Assembly: GCA_016808115.1 (NCBI GenBank)
Contig: JAEQBH010009504.1
Coordinates: forward strand, 58,365 to 122,364
Source of the DNA: Tetrastigma voinierianum
Taxonomy: Eukaryota; Streptophyta; Magnoliopsida; Vitales; Vitaceae
Direction of reading: 5' to 3'
DNA: 64,000 nucleotides
Under the pieces are notes generated by a model. The model searched no databases. It was given only the letters and a program-made list of their open reading frames with translations, and was not told the origin of the DNA. Shown in pieces: positions 23,340-34,419 of this stretch. The position numbers and the translations under genes were made by a program. Within the stretch, counting starts at the first letter, position 1, and each line of letters starts with the position of its first letter.

Positions 23340-24534
23340 GATCCAATGGTGGTAGACCATTGGTTCATGCAGATTGAGAAGGTATTGGAGGCTATGGAGA
23401 TTACCTTCGACGACTGATCGACTAGTCGCATTCCGTACCTAAAGGGCGAGGCCCAAGTATGGTGGAATTGGTGAAGACCTCCTAGGACCTAGAGAGGCAA
23501 TGACATGTGGGTAGAGTTCCATGTGAGTCGTTCATGGGAAAATATTTTCCAGCCACTACGAGACATGCGAAGGCTCGGGGAGTTCTTAGAGTCACAGGGG
23601 CCATGATCTGCGATTGAACATGTGGCTAGGTTCACTGGAGCACTTCGCTCGCAAACGACATATGTAGTCAGACCAGCCACAAGGTCAAGAGGTTTGAGAA
23701 CGAACCTAGATTGTCCATTCGGGCATGATTTTAGGATTCTTTCCTACAAGACATGGACTTTATGTGGTTGTGAATCGCATGACCATTGAGAGAGAGATGG
23801 AGGATACACTAAGCACTCCTGGATGCGGGTGTTAGTGGGTAAAGAGGAAGGAGAGTCGGCCTTTCTTCTAGTTCTAGAAAGAGGCGTATGCTTCGTCAAG
23901 TAAGGATTTCATGAACAAATCGAGGTTATCGTGGCCAAGGCCAAGACAGGAAAAGTATTTGGTCGTAGGACAGATGATATGTTACTTCTCGTCGACACTG
24001 ACATATGAGACTCGGATCGCCCCTAAGAGACGTGGGATCCTGTGATTTTGGAACAACACGTCCCAATTAGGGGTCAGAGGACAGAGAGGATAATAATTCA
24101 TTCCTCCACACCCTAGTATGGGTCAAAGGAACTGGTTTCGGGGCCAAGTAGGTGCTATACAAGCACCTTCGGCACACATGGGCGTAGGGCCCGAGCGTGG
24201 TCGAGGTAAGGTATGTGGCCTGCAGCCGTGACCCTGGGGACTCAGCATGTCTATGCCACAGCTGCAGGTCGAGTGCATGCGCATCATCCCACATGCAGGT
24301 AATGCTTTTATACTTGCATTTGTTTTCCTCATGCATCATGTACATCGTTGCATCTTACGTGATGTGCTCGGGCTGAGATCGTGCCCTGTGAGAAGCCACG
24401 GTGGACGCTCTTCCCAGATGTGTGTGAGTCAATTCGACGGTCGAGCCGCGGAGTCGAGCATCTCGCTGATTCTCGCCATGGTGGACTTCGTGGTAGACAT
24501 ATCGGGTTTTAATGTCATTCATGACATGGATTAG
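23340..24534 (+). pseudogene. Gag and protease remnant of the Tekay-like element
   Basis: From 23345 the translation gives MVVDHWFMQIEKVLEAMEIT and then LKGEAQVWWNW, the core of Retrotrans_gag of chromoviruses. This is followed by a helix-rich part with EHVARFTGALR near 23620. Downstream blocks near 24440-24532 end with VDFVVDISGFNVIHDMDW, which corresponds to the C-terminal flap of the Tekay-type aspartic protease (usual form FDVILGMDWL). The catalytic DSGA is not seen. Many stops and shifts are present. The pol sequence that should follow is absent; 130 bases later the 3' LTR begins. Confidence 0.7.
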
Positions 24535-24829
24535 GTTAACAACCCATTGGATTGCCAGTGAGGACTCAGTTAACGCCGTACCCGCGTGGATTGCAGGTTA
24601 CATATGCACGTGGTTGATGCGTATGCGCGGGAATTTCGCAGACCAAATTCTTTTAAGGGGTGGTAGAATGAAACCCCGAGAAAATCTAATTTTCTGAAAA
24701 AGGGCAAATGGTAATTTCGGTCAAAATCCGGAATTTTTCTATATCTTGGATGATGAAACGGACTTTACCGTTGGAATCGTCTCACAAAATCTAGCTATCA
24801 CGTCGAATTTCATTGAATTCTGAGAGTGT

Positions 24830-25430
24830 TGGAATTTGCACGTTTTTCGAGACAATAAGCCTAAGATGACACTGCACATTTTGAGTGGCTCACGCAGCTA
24901 CTTTTCAAGCGCAGATTCAGTCAACTTGAGCTCATGCTGGGACCCATACGGACATGCAGATCTCCAATTGCAAAAGTCAAAGTGCTGGATGCCGACAAGA
25001 ATCCACGAGCCCAACGCCATTGATGTCGCAAATGAGAGGACATAAGGAATAAAAATAAAAAGAGAAAGATAATCTTTTCTCTCATTTTGAGTTAAACATG
25101 CCACAACGATGCATTGGACACGTACAAATTTCGTCAATTCCGGGACAATCGAATTTGCACGTTCAAGTAAGAACGAGCGTAGCTGCGGACACTGCACATT
25201 TTAAGTGGCTCACAAGTGCCACGTGTCAAGTGCAAATTCAGTCAACTTGAGCTCAAGTGTGAGACCCACATGGACATGTGGCATCTCCTAATTGGGTAGA
25301 AAAGTCAAATTGGGTGGATTAAGTGGATAAGAACCAAATTGAGCCTAACGGCGGCTCGGCTGCTCAGCACGAGTATGACATAAGGGGAATAAAAAAAGAG
25401 AAAGAAAATCTCTTCTCATTTTGGAGCTCA
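24830..25430 (+). repeat. Tandem duplication of about 310 bp inside the 3' LTR
   Basis: The blocks AATTTGCACGTT, GACACTGCACATTTT and AGTGGCTCAC, then ATTCAGTCAACTTGAGCTCA, then GACATAAGG with GAGAAAGA and TCTCATTTTG occur twice, at about 24833-25092 and 25150-25428. The 5' LTR has them once. The upstream unit is the more divergent. Confidence 0.75.
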
Positions 25431-26868
25431 AAACGCGTAGAATGGCAGGGTTTTCAAATTTAAGTTCAACTTCTTCTAGATTTCCGCTTTTGAACCTGGA
25501 TCTCTTCGGCCAAGAAGCAAAGTTGTTCTACGTACGAGAGTTACTGCTGTAAGACTAGTTTTGTGGAGTTTCACAACTCCAAGAGGTAGGGTCTTCCATT
25601 CGTTATTTTCGATTTTAAGAGCCGTGTAAATGATTTGGTTGATTTGAGGCCGTGAGTGGTCGTTGATCGATCCCAAAACTCAGACCGAATTCAAATATTT
25701 TTGAACCTATTTGGACAATTTTTAGGATTTGGATGAGTTCATGATAATTTCTTATACAATAAATTATGGTTCGTGTTTTTTGGCCTAAATGGTCATGATT
25801 TCCCTTGCCCACTTTGTGGAACCGATGCTCGTGTGAGCTGGCTGCCCACCACCGTACCCCACTGCTGTAAGGACTGTTAAAACACCCATTGTTTGGCTGG
25901 GACTAAAATGGTCTATGTGTGTTGTAAGCAAAATTATTGCTTGAATTGTATGAAAGAAATTGTTAATGCATATAATTAAATGTGTTAACATGATGTTGAA
26001 TTATATAAAAATATAATTGTGTGTAACTCATTGGAAATAAATTGTGATTAGCTCAAGTGAGCTAATTTTGATGATTATTATGTGAATTGAATGACATGAT
26101 GCATGTGGTAAATTTATGTTAGTACATACATGATTTATATATTATCATGAATTGTTTAAATAGCATAACGCATTTCCATACGCACCAAGAACTTAGAAAA
26201 TAAAGGAGCCGCATGGGCATGAAAGAAATGAAAATGGAAAATGGCCGTGAAAGGAATTTCAAGGGGAAGATACTTTTTCGAATAATCGCTTCGAGAGTGG
26301 TCCAACAATCATCTCGAGGTCGACCCATGACTCGTTTTCGAAAATGATCCAGCAATTCAGCTAAAAGGGTAGTTCAATATATTTACCGAAACTCGGTATG
26401 ATGTTTTCAAGAACAAAAAGCTTTTGTTTCGAAAACGATGTTTTTCTTGCATTTGTCTTAGGCATGTGTGAGGGAGTCGGTGAGGACTCGAGACATGGGA
26501 TTGGGCATGTAGACATTCAAGTATCATGTATTTGCTTGAGTGTGTTTATGTTGAATTATTGCATATGCACTTAGGTGGGGAGTAACCCATGTAGGAGATT
26601 TTCACTACTGGGCATTGCCTCAATTCGATCGAGGATCATTATTTCAAGTACGTGGATTGTCTCTGAAGACAGCGCTCATTAGAGGCCGATTTTTAGAAGA
26701 AAGCCTGTCAGGGCTCGACAGCTTGTATAACATATATTAAAATTTTAAATCTTTAATATATGCTCTGTATTAAGAGTGATGTATCAACCTTTGACTATTG
26801 CAATATAGTTGACAAAATGATGAGTATGATGTGTAGGCCAATGTGACTCATTTTTTACTCATGCTGGG

Positions 26869-28295
26869 TGTTGAATACATAAAAGTATAATATTTATATC
26901 GGATTTTAATGTACCTCAAATTATATTTTGCTCTCATTTTGTGTAAGAATAGGTGCCTTTGATGGTTCTCGTGTTTTTGTGCTTGTGTAGGTTTTTCAAG
27001 TTCCATGCACACTTTTTGTAGGGGTTCGTGTCCAGAGAACAAATGTAGATCATCAAGTGCTGATGGCAAAACAATACGAGAAGCCCTGCAATGCTATCGT
27101 GAGAGGAAGCGACCGCAGAGGCAAAGTAAGTACCGTATTATTATACCGGGTATTCACATAATGGTACCGTACCCACATGTAGTACACATTGGTACCTGGC
27201 ATTCAAATAACCGGGTACCTGCATTCCCAAAGCATCAAACACCGCACACTTTTGGCACTCTAAGACCACACTTATCGACATCGGCAGTACCAACATGCAA
27301 TTTTTACGGATTCGAGCAAAATTTCCAATCTTCGATGCAAGGGCACACTGCCTCTTGACCACCACTTCGAGATCACTAAGGAGAAGGGTATTTAAAAACC
27401 CCACAAAGCGCGTGAAGGAAGTTTTTTATTCTAGGGTTTGGTTTTAGATGCTGAGAGTGCTTCTCTCATATTTTTGCTAGTGGTTCAGAGTATAGTAGAG
27501 CACGAAGGTTTTTCTTCTCGATTCTCGAATTTTCAATTACGTGTAATCTTTCGCTTGGTTCATAACTCTCGGTATTTTCTTACGGATTCCTTCGTGCTTT
27601 GATATCCCAATCTTGCAATTGAAGTGTTATTTCGAGTCTCATTTATGAGTAGCTCATCAAATATGAATCGATTTCCGGGGCCTAATGAAGTTCTAACCCT
27701 CGATGATGGGGGTTCTAATGGTGGAACCACCGCCAAGGTAATAACCTCACCTCCTCTTCAGGCTTCAACGGGATTGTACGATGCTAAGCACTTGCCGAAA
27801 ATCTTATAAAACCTTAGTTTGGCATCTTCTTGACAACGTGTGAACGAGAGACCCTTGGTACACGTTGTGCTTGATCACAAATGCAAGCTAAGAGTACAAG
27901 CAAATCGCTGAATGTTGTCATTATCACTCAATCGCTCTTCGCTTTAAAAGCGCTTTAATGTAAAATCTTCTACCAAGACCATTCATCAATGGCTCCTGGC
28001 TGAGATTGTGAATAAGAGGTGGGTAATACCCGATCGGCAGTGAGTGGAAACCTAAGAACCCTATCATTCACCTTTTTGCTTTAAAATAGTTAACTTGACC
28101 GGTTACTCAATCAATCAATCACAACCCCCAAATTTTACTTTTTAAACACACATTCTTTCTTGTTATCAACCCTAAGGATCACCTAGGAAACCACTCCCTA
28201 TGGAAATGACCTGTGGACTTCCATAGTAATATAATGATTGACGACCTTAGTTCCTACGCTTGGGAATAATTTCAGCATACGAAATAGACGAAGCA
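26869..28295 (+). mobile_element. Solo LTR (Tat/Athila-type) inside the Tekay-like 3' LTR
   Basis: The 1,427-bp block starts TGTTGAATACATAAAAG and ends ATAGACGAAGCA. It interrupts the LTR at GGGTCCCATGACATGAG. Flanks are CTGGG (26864-26868) and ATGGG (28296-28300), matching four of five. A TATA-like GTATTTAAAA lies at 27388. The end region (CCACTCCCTATGGAAATGAC, then CCTACGCTTGGGAATAATTT) is the pattern seen before the primer site of plant Tat/Athila-type LTRs. No internal domains are present. Confidence 0.75.
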
Positions 28296-28365
28296 ATGGG
28301 TCCCATGACATGAGACATAGGTTTTCCGCGGCCGACGGCCACAACGACCCGATTCGGACGCCACG

Positions 28366-29041
28366 TAAAATAAATAGTAAAAACAATAAAATTTGATATA
28401 TTAATCATATATTATACTAATAATAATTTTTAAAACCCCATGCATAAAAGTTATTAAACAAAATATCAAATTTTATAGACAACTTCGAAAATCTAATTAC
28501 TAAGCTTAATTTACTTATAAAAATTTAATAAAAATTTTGACAAATCGAGCTAACTCCAGTTAAACTTGCATGGGCCATGCGAGTCGTACCTGGGGCCTGG
28601 GCCAAATTGAACCTGTTCTTTATTCTGGATCTTAAATTTTACGTAAAACTTGGTCCTCCAAAAAATTTGGGGACATAAAATGTAGTTAACCCATCGGCTC
28701 AACCCATATTATCGCCCTCTAGTTTTAATTTGCCCTAAAAATGTCTTTTTGTTATCTAGTGAAATCGCTATTTTCTTTATAATTTTTGATAGCAAATTAT
28801 TTTCTTTTATAATTTGATTCCAAACAAAGTATTGAAAACCAATTCAAATTAAACTATCCATATTACAGAAATAAAGATATTTTCAAATTTCAATTAAATG
28901 TCACCCATTTTATTTAAAAAATAAATCATTACATTTTATAAAAAAAAAAACATATTCTGAAAAGAATTTAAGAAAAACTAAAATTTTGAGAACTCCACAT
29001 AAATAATGTAGTTGGAAGGTAAAGAAGCAAAGAAGAGTGAG
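28366..29041. other. AT-rich spacer upstream of the PPR pseudogene
   Basis: Follows the Tekay-like element and leads into the PPR reading frame. It would hold the old PPR promoter, but no convincing TATA box or other element could be assigned. Confidence 0.4.
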
Positions 29042-30290
29042 ATGGGCAGCTATTCTTCAAACTACCTACGGTTGGTGTCTTACACCAAGATCTTGGCCTC
29101 TCACGTGAACCATGGCCGCCATTTGGACGCCCTCTCTCTCTTCCACCGTTTGCACGCCTCCTCCGCCGCCGCCCTCGATGCCTTTGTCTTCCCTCTCGCC
29201 CTTAAGTCCTGCGCCGCCGCCCACCGCCCCCTTCTCGGTGCCGCCATCCACGCCCACGTCACTAAGCTATCTTTCGTCTCCAATCCATTCGTCGCCTGCG
29301 CTTTCGTTGACATGTATGGGAAGTGCGTCTCTGTCTCTTCCGCGCGCCAACTGTTCGACGAAATTCCCCACCGAAATGTCGTGGTTTGGAATGCCATGAT
29401 TTCTACCTACACGCATGCGGGTCGGGTCGCTGATGCTTTGGGGTTGTTCGAAGTGATGGATGTTGAGCCCAATGCGTCCACTTTCAATGCTATTATTTCG
29501 GGTTTGTCAGGCTGGAAGATGGGCCGCAATGGCGCTCTTTTCGTTTTATAGGAGAATGGGGAAGCTGGTTGAAGCAGAATTTGATCACGCTTCTTGCTTT
29601 GTTACGAGCTTGTGTGGATTTGGCGGCGTTGAATTTGATTAAGGAAATTCATGGTTATGCAATTAGGAATGGTATTGACCCGCATCCCCATTTGATGAGT
29701 AGCCTGGTGGAGGTCTATGGACGATGTGGATGTATTGTGAATGCACAATGTGTGTTTGATAGTATGAGTACAAGTGAAAGAGATGTGGGCTGCTGAGTAT
29801 TTGGCTAATATCTATGATCATCGTCAATCACCTGGTGGGAACCAAACAATAACAGAAAGTTCAAACACGGTCACTTCTAATCTAAGATCAATACCCATAC
29901 ATGGATAGTATTATAACTGATAATGTATGATTTATGGTGTGTGGAAGCAAATTAGTGATCACTATTCATGTGTGGTGGATGTGTTGAGCAGAGCAGGAGT
30001 GCGAAATTATGGGCCTCCATGAAGTCATAAATGGAATGCCTGTGAGGGCTACTGCAAAAACATGGGGAGCACTTCTTGGGGCGTGTCGGACTTATGGAGA
30101 AGTGGAGCTTGCAGAGATTGCTGGGAGAGCTTTGTTTGAGTTAGAACCCGATAATCCTGCCAATTATGTGTTGTTGGGTAGAATATATGCTAGTGTGGGC
30201 AGACACAGGAGGCACAGAGAATGAGGAGAGAAATGAATGAGAGGGGAGTGAAGTCAGCACCTGTAGTAGCGCTGGCAGTGATAACAAGTC
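29042..30290 (+). pseudogene. PLS-class pentatricopeptide repeat gene, E-type end, disrupted
   Basis: From ATG 29042 the frame reads an intronless PPR protein: LRLVSYTKILASHVNHGR, then VFPLALKSCAAAH, ALVDMYGKC-type and RNVVVWNAMISTYTHAGR. This is the P-L-S spacing of plant organellar RNA-processing factors. The frame ends at 29551. Homology continues first in another frame (FYRRMGKL, about 29543-29566), then a third (LITLLALLRACVDLAALN to YGRCGCIVNAQ, 29577-29745), so there are two frameshifts. About 80 residues are missing after SERDV near 29790. The end returns at 30009-30265 with the E-motif part (KTWGALLGACRTYGEVELAE, RREMNERGVKSAP). It most resembles Arabidopsis At1g03510-type proteins, recalled from memory. 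Function would be organellar RNA editing or processing; this copy cannot make it. Confidence 0.85.
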
Positions 30291-31560
30291 TGATGCCAAA
30301 ATTTGACTGTTCAGTGATTCCTTGCCTCCAATGGCTTTTCAGAAGACCTACTAAAAAGGTGTGGTTTATCACTGTTGATGAATGCTTGATTGTGCTTAAA
30401 CCAATCTGGATCTGACTAGGAAAAAAGGGCAGGGGCAATGCTAGAATCGTCCTGAAGCGAATGTGATGAGACAAAAAAATGAACTCATCAGTTGATTCAA
30501 TTTTCAGCTCTCACTGGGCTAATATCTCCAGCAATGGGGTTGATCGGTGTGATATCAAGTATAATAGATGAAAAATGCAATGGCCAAGAAGGGTGTTCAC
30601 TGTTTAGAATTCATCAGCACAATTGGCATGCTCAGACTGCAAATTGTGCTATGAAAGCTGCATGTAGATACATTTAATCTATATAATGGTACAGCTGCAA
30701 GTATTAGGTTACCTTTATTTTGATTTTGGAGGACAATCATCAACTTCGCAATCAAATTAACTGTTGAAATATCTAAGTTGAGTTAACAGTTTTGGCTTAG
30801 ATATTTATTGTGATAAATTTGTGTCTCTGATTCCTCCTTATTTCATCTCATTTGCTTAGTTATTGGTTTTAATGAGATGTTGAGAGCATTTTATGGTGTG
30901 ATGCAATTAAACTACATCTAAGCTTATAGATTGCATTGTTTTTGATTGTATTTTTTGAAAATGTCCTGATTTTTTTTGGATATTATTGATCTCCCAATGT
31001 TCTTTTCTTGTTGAAGGTTCTAAACTCTGTAGTTTTCTTTACTTATTTATATTATGTATTTCGAATATGATAGGTAATTTAACTTCAAGAGAACATAGAC
31101 GAAATGAACGAAATCCAAAATTATTGAGATGCTTCTTTTATGTTGCGACTCAGAAAGGGAAAAAAATTATAAAAAAAAAAAATTTTCTGTCATTTTCTTG
31201 TCGTTTCCGTGTTTTCTGTTCAGCCAGATATGAGAATTAATGAAATCACAGATAACCTTTTCTTCTTTTAGATTGCTGAGAAAGAAATCAAAATTAAGAG
31301 AAGGGCTCTTTTATTTTGTGACCCAAACGCAAAAAACCCTTGTATGGTTTAGTATGAATGAGTTTTTCCTTTGAATTAGAAACCAAAATTTGTTTGTTCT
31401 TTTTTATTTCTTTGCTTTCTAATCAATGGAATTAACGGGTCAGTGAAACCCAATAAAATTCTATTTCTTTTTGTATTTTTTTCCTATTGGTTTTCATTTG
31501 TTTTAGCTGAGGTTAATTTTATCTTTAACTCCATCCCTTTTTCTTAAACTTGAGGCGGTG
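30291..31560. other. Intergenic, nothing recognised
   Basis: Former 3' flank of the PPR gene. AT-rich, with T and A runs. No coding frame, RNA gene or transposon end was identified. Confidence 0.5.
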
Positions 31561-31599
31561 AAGGAGATTTAGGAGATGGAAGACGGATAATGGAATAGT

Positions 31600-31736
31600 T
31601 TAGCGAGCATGTGATATCAATGTGATCAGACTCTCCATGTCAATCACCGCATGATGAATATGACTGTGGTCAACGAGAGAGTTGAGGAAACGGTAAAGGT
31701 AGGGGTGGGGCATTTATATTTTTATTATTGCTCGGC
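31600..31736 (+). pseudogene. Gypsy pol C-terminal fragment
   Basis: TCAATCACCGCATGATGAAT and GAGAGAGTTGAGGAA recur with small changes at 57040-57110, where the translation reads VNHRMMNVDVVKERVEEA next to a chromovirus-type HxEDKV motif. It directly precedes an LTR start, as the end of pol should. Confidence 0.6.
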
Positions 31737-32495
31737 TGAAATTCCAATGGAATTCATCGAATATACAAAACTTAAAATTGTGTGGATGCGAAAGTGTCAG
31801 AAATTATAAGATTTTCGAACTGTTCGCACAATCTAACTCGTCAACCAAAACTGATTCTGGGCTTCCTCGACACAGTACCTTAATCTGGGGTTTTAAAATA
31901 CTTTAAAATTGACAGACAGACGAATTTAAAACTAAAATAAACTTAAATGACTAGCTAGAAAAATAGTAAATTTCATTATAGAATTTAACTAAAAATCAAG
32001 TATTGAAGCAAGAAAGCTTTGAAGTAAATAAATGCCAGGAATAAAACACGTGAAACTAAGCTAAAATCTGGAAAAGATGGTCAATGAACTGTAAAAAATA
32101 ACACCGAAATGCTCATACCGATTTTGACTTGGTCACGATCCTCTCAAATTGCGTCGAGTCCTCATTTCGTGTAGGCATTCATGAGTAATCGTGACATGAC
32201 ACTTTCCCAATAACCGTCTACGATCCACCTAAGCGAAATGGCCCCCTAACTAACTTTCCACCACTACCCACATTTGTTGCCATGTCATGACTTGGAGAAA
32301 AAGTCTCCTCCATTGTTTCTCAATACTGGTCAAGGTACCAATTTTTTTAAATCTGCAAATATTCACACCTTTCATGTAATGATTCTCAAATTTCTTTATC
32401 TTATCTGGGCTAGGGGCTCGCACTCTGCCAGCCGATGATATTTATTCGGGTCCATTCCACTACCATTTGTGCCCAAAATTATTTTTAATGTCAAT
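31737..32495 (+). repeat. LTR fragment of the gypsy family also at 54.3 kb
   Basis: Aligns with 54327-55140. Shared runs include GAAGCAAGAAAGCTTTGAAGTAA, CATGACTTGGAGAAAAAGTC and CACTACCATTTG.GCCCAAAA. Similarity stops after AATGTCAATA near 32495, so the last quarter of the LTR is missing here. Same orientation as the right-hand copy. Confidence 0.7.
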
Positions 32496-32989
32496 ACTGT
32501 TCCTTCATACAATATGCCCATAGGCCATGTTTGTGCGAAAAAGATTTTTGTATATATTAAAGCCCAAAAATATTATTTTAGGCCAGTTTCCAATCATGAA
32601 ACCTTAAAATTCAGTTTTCAGTCCATGAAGAAAGAACCAAGTCGGATTCAATAAAGAAGCAATTGCTGATTCCCCAGCTAAAAGTTCTTTCCATTTTCAG
32701 TTTCAAAACCCAACTTTATCCTTCTTCCACCAAAGAATACTGTTTCTGCTCTATTACCATATTCCATCTTCTTCTCTTCAAGCTTAGAGCACATGTTCTT
32801 TATATATATATATATATATATTGAATCAACTGGCTACTTTGGAAATTTGAGTAGATTAGTTCTCACAGAATCTTAAAATAAAAAATTTGGAGAAAAATAC
32901 CATCAAATCGAACATGACAAGACAAAGCTAAACAAACGTTCCGGATTGCTAGAAGTTTTCCTAGGGGGTCAGGAAAAGGTGGGAATGGC
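32496..32989. other. Spacer with short AT microsatellite
   Basis: Contains (TA)10 at 32801-32821. The 100 bases before 32989 could be the 3' untranslated part of the eL36 retrocopy, but no poly(A) run is visible to prove it. Confidence 0.45.
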
Positions 32990-33322
32990 TTACTTCTTCT
33001 CTCCAACTCCACTTGATCTCATCTAGCGGATAACACTGGACATCTCCTCTCGCTTCTTTTTTGCTCTGTTATGTGTGCCCAACTTTCTCTTCGTAACTTT
33101 CAAGGCCCGCTTGTCTTTCCCAATCTTAAGAAGTTCAGTGATTCTCTTCTCATAAGGAGCAAAACTAACTACTTCCCTGATGATATTCCTCACAAAATGA
33201 ACTCTTATGTTGGATTTCTCCTTTCTGTCATAAGGGCGTGGAGCAAGTTCCTTCTTTATCACCACATGTCCTTTGTTTAGGCCCACAAAGAGGCCAGTAT
33301 TTGGCTGTTTCAGAGCCATCAC
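32990..33322 (-). pseudogene. RPL36: 60S ribosomal protein eL36 (RPL36) intronless copy with premature stop
   Basis: Minus strand ATG at 33322 reads MALKQPNTGLFVGLNKGHV, then KELAPRPYDRKEK, VHFVRNIIREVVSFAPYEKR and RALKVTKRKLGTHNRAKKKR, an unmistakable eL36 of the large ribosomal subunit. The frame is uninterrupted for 99 codons and then meets TAG at 33023-33025. The ten codons after it (MRSSGVGEKK, then TAA at 32990-32992) are still the normal end, so one AAG-to-TAG change truncated it. Full length would be 110 residues, normal for plants. Homologous-looking 5' untranslated sequence continues to about 33440. The absence of introns and the isolated site suggest a retrocopy. Loss of the basic tail may or may not abolish function. 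No poly(A) tail or duplication was identified. Confidence 0.88.
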
Positions 33323-33636
33323 CAAACTGGTCCAGTGACGATTTTCCTGGAAAATCATGAAGAGGAGAGTCGCCGCCCGTCTGCGCTGCTGCATGAGAAG
33401 ATTCAGTCGTCAGTGTCGCTGCAAGGATTGTCGGGTGCAGCTGGCGACTGTTCGTGCCTAAGTTCTTCCAGTACCAAAAAGATTGAAACTTTTATGATTT
33501 TCTTATTAAATGTAGTTCTTGATTGGGGGATTTTCTTGAAGAAGCCTTTTTTTTTATGTAATTTTCGTGCTTCCTTTACTACAAAAAAATTGAAATTTTT
33601 CTGATGTCGCTCAAACTTTTTCTAAGTACAAACTTT

Positions 33637-34357
33637 TTGCAAGAATCATCGTGAATGCATCCTTGAAAAATTCTTTGAAGCTTTCAGCTTGTTTCAAACA
33701 TTTATGAGTGTAGAACTTGAAAATATCCATGACTACACTTTAGAAAAAATTCCCTGAAGTCGTTTGACAATTTTGAACATTTCTCGAGGTGTATGTTTTT
33801 GAAAATAATCATGAGTACACCATTTAAAAAAATTCATTTAAGTTTTCGGCTTATTACGAAAATTTTCTAAGTGCAGGCTCTTGAAAAGAGTCGAAAATAC
33901 ACCTTCGAAAAAGTTTATGAAATTGTTTGGCTATTCCGAACCTTTTTCGGGTGTATATTTTGAAAATAATCATAAATACACCATTCGAAAAGATTCATTG
34001 AAGCTTTTCGGCTTATTATGAAAGTTTTCTTAGGTGTGACTCTGAAAAAAGCTGAGACAAACCTTCAAAATTTTCTAAAGCCGTTTGCTATTTTTAACAT
34101 TTTCTTCGAGGTACAAAATTTGAAAATAATTCATGAATACGCCAAAATTCATTGAAGGTTTTTTATTATTTATTTAAAGTTTTCTTTAGGCTTAATTTTG
34201 AAAAGAGTTGAGAATATACCTTCAAAATTTTCAGTCGTTTGGTTGTTTTAACATTTTTCGTTGTATATTTTGAAAATAAAACATAAGTACACCCTTCGAA
34301 AAATTCCATGAAGTCGCTTCAATTGCTTTGGAAATATTTTTTTAAAGCGTATAAACA
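33637..34357. repeat. Dimeric tandem array, about nine units of about 80 bp
   Basis: Units begin near 33637, 33719, 33801, 33883, 33962, 34043, 34122 and so on with GAAAATAATCATGAGTACACC-like or GAAAAGAGTTGAGAATA-like sequence. Two unit types alternate: A contains CGTTTGG...TTTTTCG.GGTGTATATTTT, B contains TTTTCGGCTTATTA.GAAA.TTTTCT. The true period is therefore about 160 bp. Units are 70-85 percent alike by eye, so the array is old. Confidence 0.8.
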
Positions 34358-34419
34358 ATTATTTTCAATAACTCCTGCTGATTTGACCACCCCACCTTGA
34401 TTTTTTTCTTTCTTCATAG

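Larger units (their letters stand above)
19916..28365 (+). mobile_element. Tekay-like Ty3/gypsy element with gag-protease remnants and deleted pol
   Basis: LTRs lie at 19916-21875 and 24669-28365, the second containing a foreign insert. Between them are a leader, a gag block, a protease block and then directly the 3' LTR, so RT, RNase H and integrase are missing. The sequence just before the 3' LTR (TTAAGGGGTGGTAGAA) looks like the polypurine tract. The gag and protease motifs match the Tekay/Del chromovirus group. The primer site is not readable after 21875. No target duplication could be assigned. Confidence 0.75.
24669..28365 (+). repeat. 3' LTR of the Tekay-like element, duplicated internally and interrupted
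   Basis: Starts TGAAACCCCGAGAAAATC and ends GATTCGGACGCCACG, which aligns with the GGGGCGTCACA end of the family. Removing the 26869-28295 insert leaves 2,270 bp, about 310 bp longer than the 5' LTR. The excess is explained by an internal duplication at 24830-25430. Confidence 0.75.

Noticed and set aside
29101..29399. Open frames antisense and in other frames over the PPR N-terminus
   Set aside because: Shadows of the GC-rich PPR coding strand.
32990..33322. Functional RPL36 gene
   Set aside because: The premature TAG removes the last ten residues and no introns or clear promoter are seen; kept as a pseudogene, though a slightly short functional protein is not excluded.
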